Shown piece by piece: positions 27,157 to 35,397 of a DNA stretch of 64,000 bases. Source of the stretch: Mucilaginibacter sp. SMC90 (GTDB lineage Bacteria; Bacteroidota; Bacteroidia; Sphingobacteriales; Sphingobacteriaceae). The notes beneath the pieces were generated by a model. It made no database searches and was not told where the DNA came from. It was given only the letters and a program-made list of their open reading frames with translations. The position numbers and the translations under genes are program-made. The stretch's first letter is position 1; the number at the start of each line of letters is the position of its first letter. The stretch spans positions 1,860,001 to 1,924,000 of the forward strand of contig NZ_CP094527.1 of the NCBI RefSeq assembly GCF_022811725.1, given 5' to 3'.

Positions 27157-27521
27157 CCCAACATCGTGTGATTAAATAGTCTTTCTGCTCTTTCTTCTTT
27201 TGCCTCAACTCCTGTTAGACTTAAAGATAATTCACTTTCCAGAGAATCGATTTCATTAGTTATGGGATCACTTAATCTAAAGAGAGGATATATAAGTGCA
27301 ACGCCAAAATAAAATATGCCAATTACTAATGCGATTATACTTTTGAAAAAAAAATAAACAATCAACATTATAACGAATATTAGGATCCCCGTTATTGGTA
27401 CAAATTTTCTGGTATCATCAATTTTTCTTTTTTGCTGTTTTAGTATATTGATATCCTTTCTTAATTGATCAATATTGATGTCAATTCCGATTGAGTTTAC
27501 AGGATTTTCTGTATTTTTCAT
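27153..27521 (-). pseudogene. N-terminal part of the same TRADD-N-associated-type membrane protein
   Basis: The 122-residue frame starts with ATG at 27521. It has an N-terminal coiled helix (about 15-38), a pair of membrane segments (about 40-78: VPITGILIFVIMLIVYFFF, IALVIGIFYFGVALIYPLF), and a charged helix ending in KEERAERLFNHTMLG before TGA. In the relatives I remember, the segment KEERAE-x-LF runs straight on into L(R/K)RYYDQ, which is what the overlapping frame encodes. Intact, the product would have about 247 residues and four membrane segments. AT-rich codon use differs from the flanking genes, consistent with an acquired island. Confidence 0.6.
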
Positions 27522-27755
27522 AAAAAGTGACGGTTAAAACTAATATGAGATAATCAATTTAATATAGTATTCCTTTGTTAAGGTTCTGATGATCAAATGT
27601 ATATAAGTAGTTGATTACGTGAATGGATTATTCTTTATTTTGATATTAATATGTTAAATAATAACAATTTTGTGCATTTTATCTAAATGCATATTGCCAT
27701 ATTGCATAATAAGTTTAATTATTTTATTTAGTTGTGTAGACCAAGCGGTGAATAC
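27522..27755. other. AT-rich intergenic stretch
   Basis: Strongly AT-rich; no gene or RNA is recognised. It precedes the hairpin-rich stretch at 27756. Confidence 0.5.
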
Positions 27756-27910
27756 CTATGTATCATAGCTTAGCCTTAACCAAAAGGCTCTGACCACACC
27801 CAAGTAGAATACGTAAACCATCGGACGTATGAAGTATGTTACTATTGTCGGGAGGTCTTGCTGTAGGTGAGAGGTATATGATATTCTTTATTGCCGATTG
27901 TCTGGTCGGC
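27756..27910 (+). ncRNA. Hairpin-rich stretch, possible structured RNA or intron remnant
   Basis: Four perfect short stems follow one another: CTATG/CATAG (27756-27768), AGCCTT/AAGGCT (27772-27789), ATACGT/ACGTAT (27809-27830) and GCCGA/TCGGC (27893-27910). No convincing protein frame covers them; a 76-codon frame at 27836-28066 has no recognisable features. The pattern is compatible with part of a structured RNA such as a group II intron domain, but no diagnostic domain V was found and no reverse transcriptase is encoded. Strand is guessed from the GT-rich left edge (27731-27737). Confidence 0.25.
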
Positions 27911-28156
27911 ATGCATTTGGGTTCTCGAAATTTTTATTCATTGCCTTGCAGTCATCGTCAATTTATCTGTTTTTATACTCTGGGCCAGGGTAAATTTTAT
28001 ATGGCTAAGAACCTACTGAATAAAACTTTGCACGAGATATTAAAGATATGGAGAGAGTGCGCGTGACTTTAGACTGGATAAATCAAGATTTGAGAGTTTC
28101 ATATGGCGAGCAAAAGAGCGGTGTTAATGAGCCGCCGCCTTTAAAGCGTTATTCAC
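27911..28156. other. Intergenic stretch, no supported gene
   Basis: Continues the open frame of 27836-28066, which I do not accept as a gene. A GC-rich patch (28122-28141) lies just before the end of the convergent propeller gene and may act in termination. Confidence 0.4.
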
Positions 28157-29641
28157 TTAAGCTCCCGATTTTTTCCTGATCCTTAACAAACCGTTGGCTG
28201 TAGTGGCATAAATAATACCTTTTGAATCCTGCACCATCTGGTAAATGGTAAAACCAGGCAGCGGCGAATTGGTATTGTGGTAATTTTCCCAGCCATTGTT
28301 CATGTCAAACCTAACTATGCCCGATTCATCTGTGCCCAGCCATAAAACATGCTCAAACTTGTCGTACAACATGGTATTAACATGATTAGCAGGCATACCC
28401 GAGTTTTGATCATTATAATGCAGCCAGGTGCCGTTGAACTTTAATACAGCTACACCTTCTTTATCGCTGTTAACTTCGCCTGGCTGCTTATTGCAATCAA
28501 CCAGTGAGAAGTAAACATTTCCTTTCTCATCCTCAACAGCGCCTGAAATAGTGGCGTTCTTTAACGGTGTATTATTAAGGCTGTTAAACGAAGTTATAAC
28601 ACTTTTATCAATCATGATTGTACCTTTCGAGGTACCGATCCAAAGCCGTTTCTGACCATCTACGTAGGCAAAAAGCACATTGCTTGAAGGCATTTCAGGC
28701 ATTGATTTTTTGTTTATCACTACAACCTTATCTTTCCTTTTTACAACAAGGCCATTTTGGGTAGTGAAAAGCAATTCGCCGTTGCGGCTGTTCAGTACCT
28801 GGTTAACACCGCCTGCCAAAAACTGTTTAAAATCAAATAATTGCCAGCCGCCGCTGCCGTACATAAATATTTTGTTATCGTAATAAACCCATTTGTTGTT
28901 GTCCCTGTCAATGGTAACTTCCTTTATATTGGCATCTGACGGGAATGGTGAATTATATTCATTAACCGGTATAAATGTGGTTCCTTCAAAGCGGGTCATG
29001 CCTTTTTCAGTAGCATACCACAACAGGTCTGATTGATCCATAGCTGCCGATTTGCTGATGTTATCAATGAGCGGCGAGTTGTATTTTGTCCAAACTGTAA
29101 AGTCGTAGTTTTTCAGCGATGGGTTAACGTAGGTATAAGTTTTATTGTAAATGATGGGGTCGCCGGGAGGTTTCATCTCGCTAAGGTCAAGCCTTTGTAC
29201 CTGCCCGTAAACACCGCCGCTTATAAAACGAAAGATCACGTTTACAGATGAGGCCACTGGTTTGCCGTCCACTTTGGCCGGTTTCCAGATACAACCGTTC
29301 AAATAGGTTATCAACTCGTTGGTGAGGGCACTTTTGGTGGCATCATTGTGGCTGAGCACACAGCTAAAACCCCGCTCATCAACCAAAACCTGAAACGTTA
29401 TAGAGCCCGTTGCATCTTTAAGCAGGTAGCGGTTATTGATCCTTGCAGACACAAAGTCAATGGAAAGTTGATCACAGCTGGCCTTGGGGTCGCCGCAGTC
29501 CATGCAATAATTAGTGATATTGCACATCTCTACCTTTTGCAAAAAAAGATTCTGAGCCGATAGGGCTGAAGGTAAAATAAAGATAAACAGGCAGATAAAT
29601 AAAACTCTGCGGATTTTAGTTGGGAATAACAATGCCAGCAT
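28157..29641 (-). CDS. TonB C-terminal-like domain plus beta-propeller sensor protein
   Basis: The first ATG is at 29641 (TTG at 29680 would add 13 residues); it gives a signal peptide ending LPSALSAQ and about 494 residues. Residues about 70-145 resemble the TonB C-terminal/energy transducer fold (GSITFQVLVDERGFSC, LNGCIWKPAKVDGKPV). The rest is a propeller of two-component-regulator type, with repeats such as LWYATEKGMTRFEG, LWIGTSKGTIMI, LWLGTDESGIVRFD and IYATTANGLLRI. No membrane helix, kinase or DNA-binding domain follows, so it is a periplasmic or surface protein that may sense or scaffold. The combination is unusual; its partner is not evident. Confidence 0.75.
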   Translation of the reverse strand: MLALLFPTKIRRVLFICLFIFILPSALSAQNLFLQKVEMCNITNYCMDCGDPKASCDQLSIDFVSARINNRYLLKDATGSITFQVLVDERGFSCVLSHNDATKSALTNELITYLNGCIWKPAKVDGKPVASSVNVIFRFISGGVYGQVQRLDLSEMKPPGDPIIYNKTYTYVNPSLKNYDFTVWTKYNSPLIDNISKSAAMDQSDLLWYATEKGMTRFEGTTFIPVNEYNSPFPSDANIKEVTIDRDNNKWVYYDNKIFMYGSGGWQLFDFKQFLAGGVNQVLNSRNGELLFTTQNGLVVKRKDKVVVINKKSMPEMPSSNVLFAYVDGQKRLWIGTSKGTIMIDKSVITSFNSLNNTPLKNATISGAVEDEKGNVYFSLVDCNKQPGEVNSDKEGVAVLKFNGTWLHYNDQNSGMPANHVNTMLYDKFEHVLWLGTDESGIVRFDMNNGWENYHNTNSPLPGFTIYQMVQDSKGIIYATTANGLLRIRKKSGA

Positions 29642-29841
29642 TACGCTTATAAATAAAAGAAAGCAAACCCGAAACTCCAAGCGAATGATAGTTAAATAAT
29701 GTTAAACAAAGATACACATCCTAAATGAGGATAATATGAAGCCAATTGCATTTGATCTATTTTCCTTTTGATGCTTTGATCATGGCTGCTGGCAACGAGC
29801 TTTTTCAATGAAATATACAAAGTTTGTTTTTTAAAATCTTT

Positions 29842-29849
29842 TACTTTTG
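29842..29849 (+). promoter_or_regulatory. Putative -7 element TACTTTTG
   Basis: Exact match to the Bacteroidetes -7 consensus TAnnTTTG, ending four bases before the ATG at 29854. If used, the transcript would start at or next to the start codon and be leaderless or nearly so. A TTTG at 29823 is closer than usual (15 bases). Confidence 0.35.
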
Positions 29850-29853
29850 CATC

Positions 29854-30075
29854 ATGAGCTACGAAGAATTGAGTGAATACTTTAATAATGTTACTTTACC
29901 CCAGGAATTAAGGTTGGACCGCGCTTCAACTCAGCTCCATGTTGCCGATTTTGTTAAGCAACTATTGAAGAACATGAAAAATTATCCTGATAACTGGCGT
30001 CACCAATACCAGTTAATGAGGATTAAGAATGCGCTTGAAAATCCCTACAATGGCCCCGAAATCCCAAGGTTTTGA
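29854..30075 (+). CDS. DUF6965-like small protein, 73 residues
   Basis: The frame is open from 29824, but ATG at 29854 (MSYEELSEYF) is the natural start. The pattern, an EELxEYF start, LPxELRLDRAS, a central helix and LMRIKNALENPY, matches what I remember of the small DUF6965 family of Bacteroidetes, whose function is unknown. It is cytoplasmic and monocistronic. Its stop lies ten bases from the end of the convergent helicase gene. Confidence 0.7.
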   Translation: MSYEELSEYFNNVTLPQELRLDRASTQLHVADFVKQLLKNMKNYPDNWRHQYQLMRIKNALENPYNGPEIPRF

Positions 30076-30084
30076 GTTAACAGT

Positions 30085-32190
30085 TTAGGAAAACAGGTCG
30101 TTTTCGCCCAAATAGCTTCTGATCATTTTCAGGATAGGTTCGCCCAGATCTGTTGCTTTTGCATCACCAAAACTTTTTAACTGCGATAGTTGGTTTAGTG
30201 AACGCGGCAGCTTTGCGGTGATATCGCGCAGCATGTTTTCTGATACTAATGTATGTTCAGGTATTTTACGTTCAAGGCTGGTGGCCTTACGCCAGTTTAA
30301 CAACTGCTTGTAAAGTTCAGGATTAACAATTTCTTTTTCTTTCGGCAGCGATTTAGGGTTCCAGTTTTTATAAACAGGCTTATAACTAATTCCTGCTTCC
30401 TGCACCGATGATAAAATATCCCGGCCCGATGTAGCAATAGGCAAGCGTATAAATGCCGCTGTTTTCGCTTTCAGGTTAACCAGTAAATGATTTAAGCTAT
30501 CGTAAAACTCGGCAGGAGGGTTGGTGCTATTTATAGCAGTATAAAAACTATTAACAGCCTCAATAAAAGCGTTTAGTTTGGGCAGGAAATAGTTGGCTGC
30601 GTTTTTTAACCTGGTGATAAAAGGTGCGTTATCCCAGATAAGCTGATCATCAGGTAAAGCTGCAAGTTCCTTGCGGATGAAGCGGTCGCCAATACTTTTG
30701 ATCTCTGTATCCCAGCTTTGATCTGTTTTGTTAATGTTATCAGATAAGAGGCTGTTTCTGATTTCAGCAGCCAGCATGATGGTTTTTAGCTGTTTCCATG
30801 CGCCGGTAAGCACAGAAAAATCAAAGAGATCCTTCATTTCTTCGAGCGCTATTTGCCGGACAGTGCTTTCCAGCAGGCTTATATCGGGTATGGAGATGGC
30901 AGCATTTTGCATAAAACCGATAATTTCCGGATCGGTGCGGATATTTTCGGGGCGTACAGGTGATTTCAGGATCATGCCCTCGAGCGACCGGCAACGGCTT
31001 AGCGCCACATAGGCCTGTCCAAACGCAAAGGCGGCGTCAACATCAATAACCGCCTTTTCAAATGTTAGCCCCTGGCTTTTGTGTATGGTGATAGCCCAGG
31101 CCAACCTCAAGGGATATTGGCTAAACGAGCCATTGTTTTGTTCATTTACCTTTTGCTCATCTTCGGCCAATGCATATTTAACGTTTTGCCAGCTTTCGGG
31201 GATCACCTCGAACTCTGTACCGTCATCCAGAAAACTTAAGCGGATATTACCCGGCCCCATAGCAACGATGCGCCCTGTGCGGCCGTTATAATACTGCTTT
31301 TTGCCCGAACTGTCATTTTTGATGAACATTACCTGTGCGCCTACCTTTAATACCAGCTCTTCTTCGGCAGGGTATGCATCTTTCGGGAAATCGCCGGTTA
31401 TTGTTGCTTTAAAAGTTTGCGCTTCGCCGTCAAGCTCTGTTAAGCGTTGCTGGTTAATTTCGTTAATCAGTTGGTTATGGGTTGATAGGGTTACATAATC
31501 CTTAAGCCAGTTGGCGTTTAGGTTAGGGTTGTAATGTGCATTTAGTTTGTCAAGCATTTCGCCGTTGGCATAACCGTTCCTGATACTGTTGAGTATCTCC
31601 ACAAATACCGGATCTTTTTGGCGGTAGACCTGCGTAAGCTCAAATGTTAAAACCGGAAATTTTTGAAATGCCAGACTATCAAAAAAATAAGGGCCCTTAT
31701 AAAAATTCCTGAGTACCGGCCAGTCCTTTTCGTACACTGGGGGTAACTGGAACAAATCACCTATCATCAGTAACTGAACACCGCCAAATGGCCTTGCCGA
31801 TCCTTTTACCTGACGCAGCACGGTATCTATATAGTCGAGTGTATCGGCCCGCACCATACTTATCTCGTCTATAATAAGCAGGTCGAGGCATTTTAATATG
31901 TTTGATTTTTCGAGGCTTACCTGTCTTAAAAGGGTGCTTTGATTATTATGATCAGTTACAGGTACCTGCGGGCCGAATGGTACCTGGAAAAATGAATGAA
32001 TGGTAACGCCACCAGCATTAATGGCGGCAACGGCGGTAGGGGCTACCACAGCCAGGTTCTTGTTGATGTTTGCCCTTATCCAGCGCAGGAAAGTGGTTTT
32101 ACCTGTACCTGCCTTACCTGTTAAAAATATTGGCCGGTTTGTATTTTCAATAAATTTAAGGACGAGTTCATGAAAAGGCTCCAACACCAT
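30085..32190 (-). CDS. PIF1-like ATP-dependent DNA helicase with C-terminal HRDC-like domain
   Basis: The 701-residue SF1B helicase has Walker A GKAGTGKT at 25-32, Walker B LLIIDEISM at about 108-116 and GDLFQLPPV. ELTQVYRQ is motif III/IV-like, and the late motifs are LAWAITIHKSQGLTF and AYVALSRCRS. The last 90 residues (NPELYKQLLNWRKATSLE, RDITAKLPRSLNQLSQL, FGDAKATDLG) form an HRDC-like domain that helps DNA binding. Such helicases unwind DNA 5' to 3' and act in replication and recombination repair. Bacteroidetes genomes usually carry one of these as a housekeeping gene. It is monocistronic. Confidence 0.93.
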   Translation of the reverse strand: MVLEPFHELVLKFIENTNRPIFLTGKAGTGKTTFLRWIRANINKNLAVVAPTAVAAINAGGVTIHSFFQVPFGPQVPVTDHNNQSTLLRQVSLEKSNILKCLDLLIIDEISMVRADTLDYIDTVLRQVKGSARPFGGVQLLMIGDLFQLPPVYEKDWPVLRNFYKGPYFFDSLAFQKFPVLTFELTQVYRQKDPVFVEILNSIRNGYANGEMLDKLNAHYNPNLNANWLKDYVTLSTHNQLINEINQQRLTELDGEAQTFKATITGDFPKDAYPAEEELVLKVGAQVMFIKNDSSGKKQYYNGRTGRIVAMGPGNIRLSFLDDGTEFEVIPESWQNVKYALAEDEQKVNEQNNGSFSQYPLRLAWAITIHKSQGLTFEKAVIDVDAAFAFGQAYVALSRCRSLEGMILKSPVRPENIRTDPEIIGFMQNAAISIPDISLLESTVRQIALEEMKDLFDFSVLTGAWKQLKTIMLAAEIRNSLLSDNINKTDQSWDTEIKSIGDRFIRKELAALPDDQLIWDNAPFITRLKNAANYFLPKLNAFIEAVNSFYTAINSTNPPAEFYDSLNHLLVNLKAKTAAFIRLPIATSGRDILSSVQEAGISYKPVYKNWNPKSLPKEKEIVNPELYKQLLNWRKATSLERKIPEHTLVSENMLRDITAKLPRSLNQLSQLKSFGDAKATDLGEPILKMIRSYLGENDLFS

Positions 32191-32348
32191 ACGCTTGTTA
32201 TTATATCTCCGCTTTCCAATTAAGAAAGCATTTTCAAATTTAATGATTCGGTATGAGAGTGGGGGATTCGGGTTATCAACAGTGTTGATTTATGCTTTTT
32301 GAAATGTAGATACAAAGGCCTTTCATTGCCGTGAAAATAAATAAACAA

Positions 32349-32399
32349 AGAAGGGCTTTAGCCAAAATCTTGAAGCAAAGTTTTGGCTAAAGCCCTTCT
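32349..32399 (-). terminator. 19-bp perfect inverted repeat, terminator of the GH3 gene
   Basis: AGAAGGGCTTTAGCCAAAA (32349-32367) is perfectly complementary to 32381-32399 around a 13-base loop. It lies 73 bases past the stop of the minus-strand GH3 gene. On that strand it is followed by a T-rich stretch (TTTGTTTATTTATTTT), so it should terminate GH3 transcription. Its stem is unusually long and symmetrical, so it may also be a dispersed palindromic repeat. Confidence 0.75.
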
Positions 32400-32471
32400 A
32401 TTTATCTGCATTATTTAGTTGGTTAAACCAATGGCAATGAATTAAAAAGTAGTTTTTCAATATAAAAACGC

Positions 32472-34754
32472 TTATTCCTTTACAGTAATCGTCTTAGTAA
32501 AACTAATATTATCCGATGCGCTTCCTACCAAAATTTCAAATTCGCCGGGTTCTACTACGTATTGCATCTTATCGTTATATAAGCCCAGTTCTGAAACTGG
32601 TACTTCAAGGGTTACTGTGGCACGCTTACCTGCTTTGATCAATACTTTACTGAAAGCTTTAAGCTGTTTTACAGGTGTGGCAACCGAGCTAAATTTATCG
32701 TGAATATAAAGCTGTACTACTTCCTTACCATCCCGTAGCCCGGTGTTTTCTACATCGACAGATACTTTGATAGTTCCGCCCGGGGCAGAAAAAACAGAAT
32801 CGGCCAAAGTACAATTGCTGTATTTAAAACTGGTATAGCTTAAGCCGTAGCCAAAATTCCAAACTGGCTCGGGCTTATCAAAAATATAGTGCATTTTGGG
32901 ATCTTCTGGTGTACCAGGCTGATCAAATGGTTCTTCGCGGTCGGTAACATAATGATTGTAAAAGCAAGGTGTGTTGCCGGTACTGCGCGGGAACGATACA
33001 TTTAACCTGCCCGATGGATTTACAGCTCCGGTAATAATATCGGCAAGTGTGCGGCCCTGTTTTTCACCACCGTACCATTGCACAAGCACAGCATCGGCAT
33101 TGTCTTTAACCCACGGCATAGCCAGCGGCTTACCTGCAATAAATACTACTATCATTGGTTTACCGGTTGCTTTTATGGCTTTCAGCAAATCCATTTGTAC
33201 GCCGGGCAGCTCCAGTGATGAAAGATCAAAGCCTTCGCCCGATGTTGAATATTTAGGGCTGCGGCCTAAAAATGTACTGCGTGTGCCTATAGCAACTATG
33301 GCGATGTCGCTTGCCTCAACTGCTTTAACAGCTTCCTGAATGTGAGTTTTATCCTGGCTCCACCAGTCGCAACCTTCGGCATTATTAATGATCGCCTTGT
33401 TGCCGATAACCTCTTTAAGACCCTGCAATAAGGTTGTCCCTTCTTTGGGGTTGCGCTGTGTCCAGGAATAATCGCCAAAAATGGTTTGGTTGCTGTTAGG
33501 TCCAACAACTGCTATTGATTTGTATTTGGATAAATTCAACGGCAAAATATTATTGCTGTTTTTCACAAGCACTGCGCTTTCGTCGGCCACTTCTTTGGAT
33601 ATGGCGATGTTTGCAGCACTGTGTACCACTTTATCCACCTTTGCAGGATTGCCAAAGGGGGCATCGAACAAGCCCAAAGCAAATTTAACAGTCAGCACCC
33701 GGCGCACTGCCAGGTCAATATATTTCAGATCAAGTTTGCCGCTTTCAACTAATTTGGGCAGGTGTTGATAGGCATCATCAATATCAAGGTCAATACCGGC
33801 AATGAGCGCCATTTTTGCTGCATCTTCCTGGGTAGCAACAGCATGGTGAAAAGTCAGCAGGCGATCAACAGATCCCCAGTCTGAATATACATAACCTTTA
33901 AAACCAAGCTCATTGCGCAGTATATCGGTCATATAATAATGTGAGCCACTAAGCGCTATCCCGTCATACGAGCTATAGCACGACATAACCGCCAGCGGAT
34001 TGGTTTCGGCAATAATCCTTTTAAACGGATACATATACAGGCTGCGCAGTTCGCGCTCGCCGCCGCTAACGTTGGCACAATTTAAACCTCCCGAAGGTGA
34101 GCCATGGGCCATAAAATGTTTTGGTGTGCAGGTAATATTATATTTTTGATAACCATTTATAAAGGCAATCCCCATTTGGGCTATCAGATAGGGGTCTTCG
34201 CCAAAAGTTTCTTCAACGCGGCCCCACCTTAGTTCGCGGGCAATATCCAATACCGGCGAGAGGATCTGGTGAATGCCGATCACATCAGCTTCGGCACCTG
34301 CCGCCTCAGTCATTTTACGAACCAATGCAGGATTAAAAGTGCTGCCCTGTGCAAGCTCCTGGGGAAATAAGGTACAACCATTTTGAAGTACACCTTCAAT
34401 GCCTTCGGCCGCGGTAAGTATGGGTATACCCAACCTTGTTTTTGTTAACATATAGGTTTGCAGCTTTTGGTACATTTCGGCACAATCAGCAGCTTTTGTG
34501 TTCATCTCGTGTGTACAACCATAGCTTTCGCCTTTAAAAATATTTTCAATTTCATCGGCCCGGCCCGAAGCCCTGTTTTGTAATTGCTCAACTTTTTCTT
34601 TTAAGGTCATCCGTGCCAGCAGGTCGTCAACCCGGGCATTCACCGGGGCTTTTTTATTTTTATATAGCGGTGTATCCACTGCTGTATGTAAAGCACCAAA
34701 GGTTTTTATGGTAATTAAAAGGAGTAAGGAGATTAAAACGGAGGCTTTTTTCAT
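32472..34754 (-). CDS. bglX: Glycoside hydrolase family 3 beta-glucosidase (BglX-like)
   Basis: The 760-residue secreted enzyme has a signal peptide (ends IKTFGA). Its GH3 N-terminal TIM-like domain (about 40-360) carries KHFMAHG and the nucleophile D292 in GYVYSDWGSV. The GH3 C-terminal sandwich (about 385-620) and a fibronectin-III-like end (about 665-750: VSVDVENTGLRDGKEVVQLYIHD) complete the BglX layout. It should split beta-linked glucose, or xylose in some relatives, from oligosaccharides in the periplasm. It stands alone, far from either SusCD locus. A 32-bp palindrome with a LacI-type core lies 52-83 bases upstream of the start. Confidence 0.92.
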   Translation of the reverse strand: MKKASVLISLLLLITIKTFGALHTAVDTPLYKNKKAPVNARVDDLLARMTLKEKVEQLQNRASGRADEIENIFKGESYGCTHEMNTKAADCAEMYQKLQTYMLTKTRLGIPILTAAEGIEGVLQNGCTLFPQELAQGSTFNPALVRKMTEAAGAEADVIGIHQILSPVLDIARELRWGRVEETFGEDPYLIAQMGIAFINGYQKYNITCTPKHFMAHGSPSGGLNCANVSGGERELRSLYMYPFKRIIAETNPLAVMSCYSSYDGIALSGSHYYMTDILRNELGFKGYVYSDWGSVDRLLTFHHAVATQEDAAKMALIAGIDLDIDDAYQHLPKLVESGKLDLKYIDLAVRRVLTVKFALGLFDAPFGNPAKVDKVVHSAANIAISKEVADESAVLVKNSNNILPLNLSKYKSIAVVGPNSNQTIFGDYSWTQRNPKEGTTLLQGLKEVIGNKAIINNAEGCDWWSQDKTHIQEAVKAVEASDIAIVAIGTRSTFLGRSPKYSTSGEGFDLSSLELPGVQMDLLKAIKATGKPMIVVFIAGKPLAMPWVKDNADAVLVQWYGGEKQGRTLADIITGAVNPSGRLNVSFPRSTGNTPCFYNHYVTDREEPFDQPGTPEDPKMHYIFDKPEPVWNFGYGLSYTSFKYSNCTLADSVFSAPGGTIKVSVDVENTGLRDGKEVVQLYIHDKFSSVATPVKQLKAFSKVLIKAGKRATVTLEVPVSELGLYNDKMQYVVEPGEFEILVGSASDNISFTKTITVKE

Positions 34755-34805
34755 TGAATGTTAATTATGTATTAGGCGTGTTTGATTTTTGATTAATGCT
34801 TATTG

Positions 34806-34837
34806 AATAATATTCGCAATCGATTGCGAATATTATT
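34806..34837. promoter_or_regulatory. 32-bp perfect palindrome, LacI-type operator upstream of GH3 gene
   Basis: The 32 bases centred on CG (34821/34822) are fully symmetrical, with core CGCAATCGATTGCG and AT-rich arms. The core fits the LacI/GalR operator pattern with a central CG, seen at Bacteroidetes sugar genes. It is 52 bases upstream of the GH3 start, a good place for repression. No LacI-family gene is in the window. Confidence 0.65.
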
Positions 34838-35245
34838 GCGAAGATAAAACGTTTTACTATTTGAACAAGTGACCTGATGTTTAATTTACGGCTATAGATT
34901 TGGGGGTTGGACTCACCATTATTTCACGGATATGAAAAGGCAAGGTAGTTTTTTATCATAGTTATAAAAATGGACAAACCTAAATTAAATGATGGAGTAA
35001 AATACCGGTGTTAACAGCTTAAAAAATGGCTGAATCAACAAATAAGGCGATGGTATTTTGTATGATGATTTTGTTAAAGCTTATAAAAGCGGACAAAAAT
35101 GGGAGGGTAAGTCTTTTTTTAGGCTCTTTTTAAATGCTTGTTTGCAGTTTAAATTGAAAAATGGCAGCAATGTTGCGGTATGTTGCTGATGTAAATATTT
35201 GATTAAAAGTGTGTTAATTTTAATGTATAAAATTTAAAAAAATAT
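34838..35245. other. Intergenic stretch between GH3 gene and tRNA-Gly
   Basis: AT-rich; no frame with credible codon use and no other RNA was recognised. Confidence 0.5.
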
Positions 35246-35277
35246 TTTGCCAGCATATGCCTGAAGTTATATATTTG
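35246..35277 (+). promoter_or_regulatory. Promoter of tRNA-Gly (TTTG-N20-TATATTTG)
   Basis: TTTG at 35246-35249 and TATATTTG at 35270-35277 are separated by 20 bases, an exact fit to the Bacteroidetes primary-sigma consensus. The tRNA starts 12 bases after the -7 element. Confidence 0.75.
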
Positions 35278-35288
35278 CGGCCACCAAC

Positions 35289-35361
<73 letters not shown>

Positions 35362-35362
35362 C

Positions 35363-35396
35363 AAAGCCTTTCTCTGAAAAGAGAAAGGCTTTTTTT
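35363..35396 (+). terminator. Terminator of tRNA-Gly
   Basis: AAAGCCTTTCTCT (35363-35375), loop GAAA, AGAGAAAGGCTTT (35380-35392), then further T to 35396. A 13-bp stem with a tetraloop and a T-run, immediately after the tRNA. It also abuts the end of the convergent AraC gene. Confidence 0.92.
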
Positions 35397-35397
35397 A

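Noticed and set aside
27836-28066. Open frame of 76 codons on the plus strand
   Set aside because: No recognisable domain, odd composition (many Cys, Phe and Tyr), and it overlaps the hairpin-rich stretch; more likely chance or part of a decayed element.
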